Positions 6,073 through 6,799 of a stretch of DNA of 6,799 nucleotides are shown here, piece after piece (the first letter of the stretch is position 1; every line of letters begins with the position of its first letter). Source of the stretch: Verrucomicrobiales bacterium (GTDB lineage: Bacteria > Verrucomicrobiota > Verrucomicrobiia > Verrucomicrobiales > Akkermansiaceae); NCBI GenBank assembly GCA_003527555.1, contig DPWT01000121.1, positions 1 through 6,799 of the forward strand, in the 5' to 3' direction. The position numbers were made by a program, and so were the translations under genes. The notes under the pieces were generated by a model. It was not told where the DNA came from. It ran no database searches and saw only the letters and a list, made by a program, of their open reading frames with translations.

Positions 6073-6799
6073 ATGAAATCTCGTACCGTCATCGCTCTAT
6101 GGATAGCTGCCCTCACACTGGGTGTTGTCGCCTGCATCGTTCAATTTGGAGGCAACGAGGATATTGTAGCCAAGACAAATCTAGTTCCGGGAGACAAAAT
6201 TCTCCCCAAATTCCCAATCCGTGAAATCACCAAAGTCACCATAAAAAAAGAAGACCAGTCGACCGTGCTCGTACGTATCGACAAAGATACATGGGGCGTC
6301 GCTGAGCGCGCGAACTACCCAGTCGATTACAGCAAATTGCGTAATTTGCTGGGTGCGCTTTCAGAGCTTGAAGTCGCGCAGGGTTATCCAGCTGGCCCCG
6401 AACACATGGGTAACTTCGGGCTCGCATCATCTGGTGATAAAGATTCCGAACAAGGGCTTCAGGTGTTGGCTGAAAAATCCAATGATTCAAACATAGCCCA
6501 TATTATATTGGGGAAATTCTCTGGCACCAATCAATCAGCGGGTCGCTTTGTGCGAACCACAACTGATGATTCCGGTGTGTATGCCGTAAGCGAAACCTTC
6601 CCTGGTATTTCCGCTGACCCTCAGACATGGTTAGGTAGAAACTTTTTGAAAATAGAAAAAATTAAAACCATCGCAGTTTCTGCACCCAGTGACTCTAACT
6701 TCAAATCTTGGAAACTTATCCGCCACCCGAATACAGACGGAACCGTCAACGAGAATGGTAAACTTAAACTTGACGGCATGGAGGATGATGAAGTCATGC
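6073..6799 (+). CDS. DUF4340 domain-containing protein, 3' end outside window
   Basis: 242 codons are visible, with no stop before the window edge. The N-terminus has a short basic segment (MKSR) and a hydrophobic helix at about 5-23, so the rest is expected outside the cytoplasm. The following region, IREITKVTIKKED (49-61), then a WGV strand and LRNLLGALSELEVAQG (89-104), followed by GRFVRT (157-162), GVYAVSETFPGI (168-179) and WLGRNFLKIEKIKTIAVS (186-203), has the pattern of DUF4340 (PF14238). This family regularly follows gldG-like genes. The gene starts 39 nt after the GldG-like stop, in the same operon. VVAC at 18-21 resembles a lipobox, so the protein could be a lipoprotein anchored at Cys21 and not a transmembrane protein. 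The start ATG lacks a Shine-Dalgarno sequence, but the signal/anchor segment begins right after it, which supports the choice. Molecular function is unknown. Confidence 0.85.
   Translation, partial: MKSRTVIALWIAALTLGVVACIVQFGGNEDIVAKTNLVPGDKILPKFPIREITKVTIKKEDQSTVLVRIDKDTWGVAERANYPVDYSKLRNLLGALSELEVAQGYPAGPEHMGNFGLASSGDKDSEQGLQVLAEKSNDSNIAHIILGKFSGTNQSAGRFVRTTTDDSGVYAVSETFPGISADPQTWLGRNFLKIEKIKTIAVSAPSDSNFKSWKLIRHPNTDGTVNENGKLKLDGMEDDEVM

Noticed and set aside
5943..6224. Open frame of 93 codons overlapping the end of the GldG-like gene and the start of the DUF4340 gene
   Set aside because: It is a different reading frame over two better-supported genes, and its Ser/His/Arg/Cys-rich translation is typical of out-of-frame sequence.
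1..6799. CRISPR array, insertion sequence, prophage or defence system
   Set aside because: No direct repeats with spacers, no terminal inverted repeats, and no transposase, integrase or nuclease genes were seen. All coding space is taken by the housekeeping-like genes listed.

Overview
The window looks like ordinary chromosomal DNA of a bacterium from the PVC group, most likely Verrucomicrobiota. That placement is an inference from gene content: a GldA/GldF/GldG-type ABC cluster followed by a DUF4340 gene, a short KH-R3H protein and a COG2509-type flavoprotein. It also fits the intermediate base composition and the scarcity of Shine-Dalgarno sequences. No ribosomal RNA or taxon-specific marker is present, so the placement stays tentative. 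I see no transposase, integrase, phage gene, CRISPR array or toxin-antitoxin pair.

Layout. (1) Positions 1-44 hold the 3' half of a tRNA-Gln(UUG) on the + strand, cut by the window edge. (2) Positions 78-2487 form a tight minus-strand cluster, read right to left: a short KhpB/Jag-like KH-R3H RNA-binding protein, a YciA-like hotdog acyl-CoA thioesterase, and a large COG2509-type FAD-dependent dehydrogenase. The gaps are only 19 and 9 nt. (3) Positions 2488-2644 are an AT-rich divergent intergenic region. It carries a candidate promoter for the minus-strand cluster, a perfect 10-bp palindrome and an 18-nt near-perfect inverted repeat. (4) From 2645 to the right edge runs a plus-strand operon: an ABC ATPase (GldA-like), an ABC-2 permease (GldF-like), a GldG-like membrane-anchored auxiliary protein with a C-terminal coiled coil, and a DUF4340 protein cut by the window end.

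How the genes work together. The plus-strand genes probably make one inner-membrane ABC-2 machine: cytoplasmic ATPase, six-helix permease, and two proteins with large extracytoplasmic domains (GldG-like and DUF4340). In Flavobacterium, GldA/F/G are needed for gliding motility. Homologues occur widely in non-gliding bacteria, where substrate and role are unknown, so gliding should not be assumed here. The minus-strand genes combine a putative RNA-binding protein with two metabolic enzymes, and no shared pathway is evident.

I did not find a clearly new system. The points most worth a second look are the GldG/DUF4340 module of unknown substrate, the dyad elements in the divergent intergenic region, the possible leaderless start of the KH-R3H gene, and a lipobox-like site in the DUF4340 protein.
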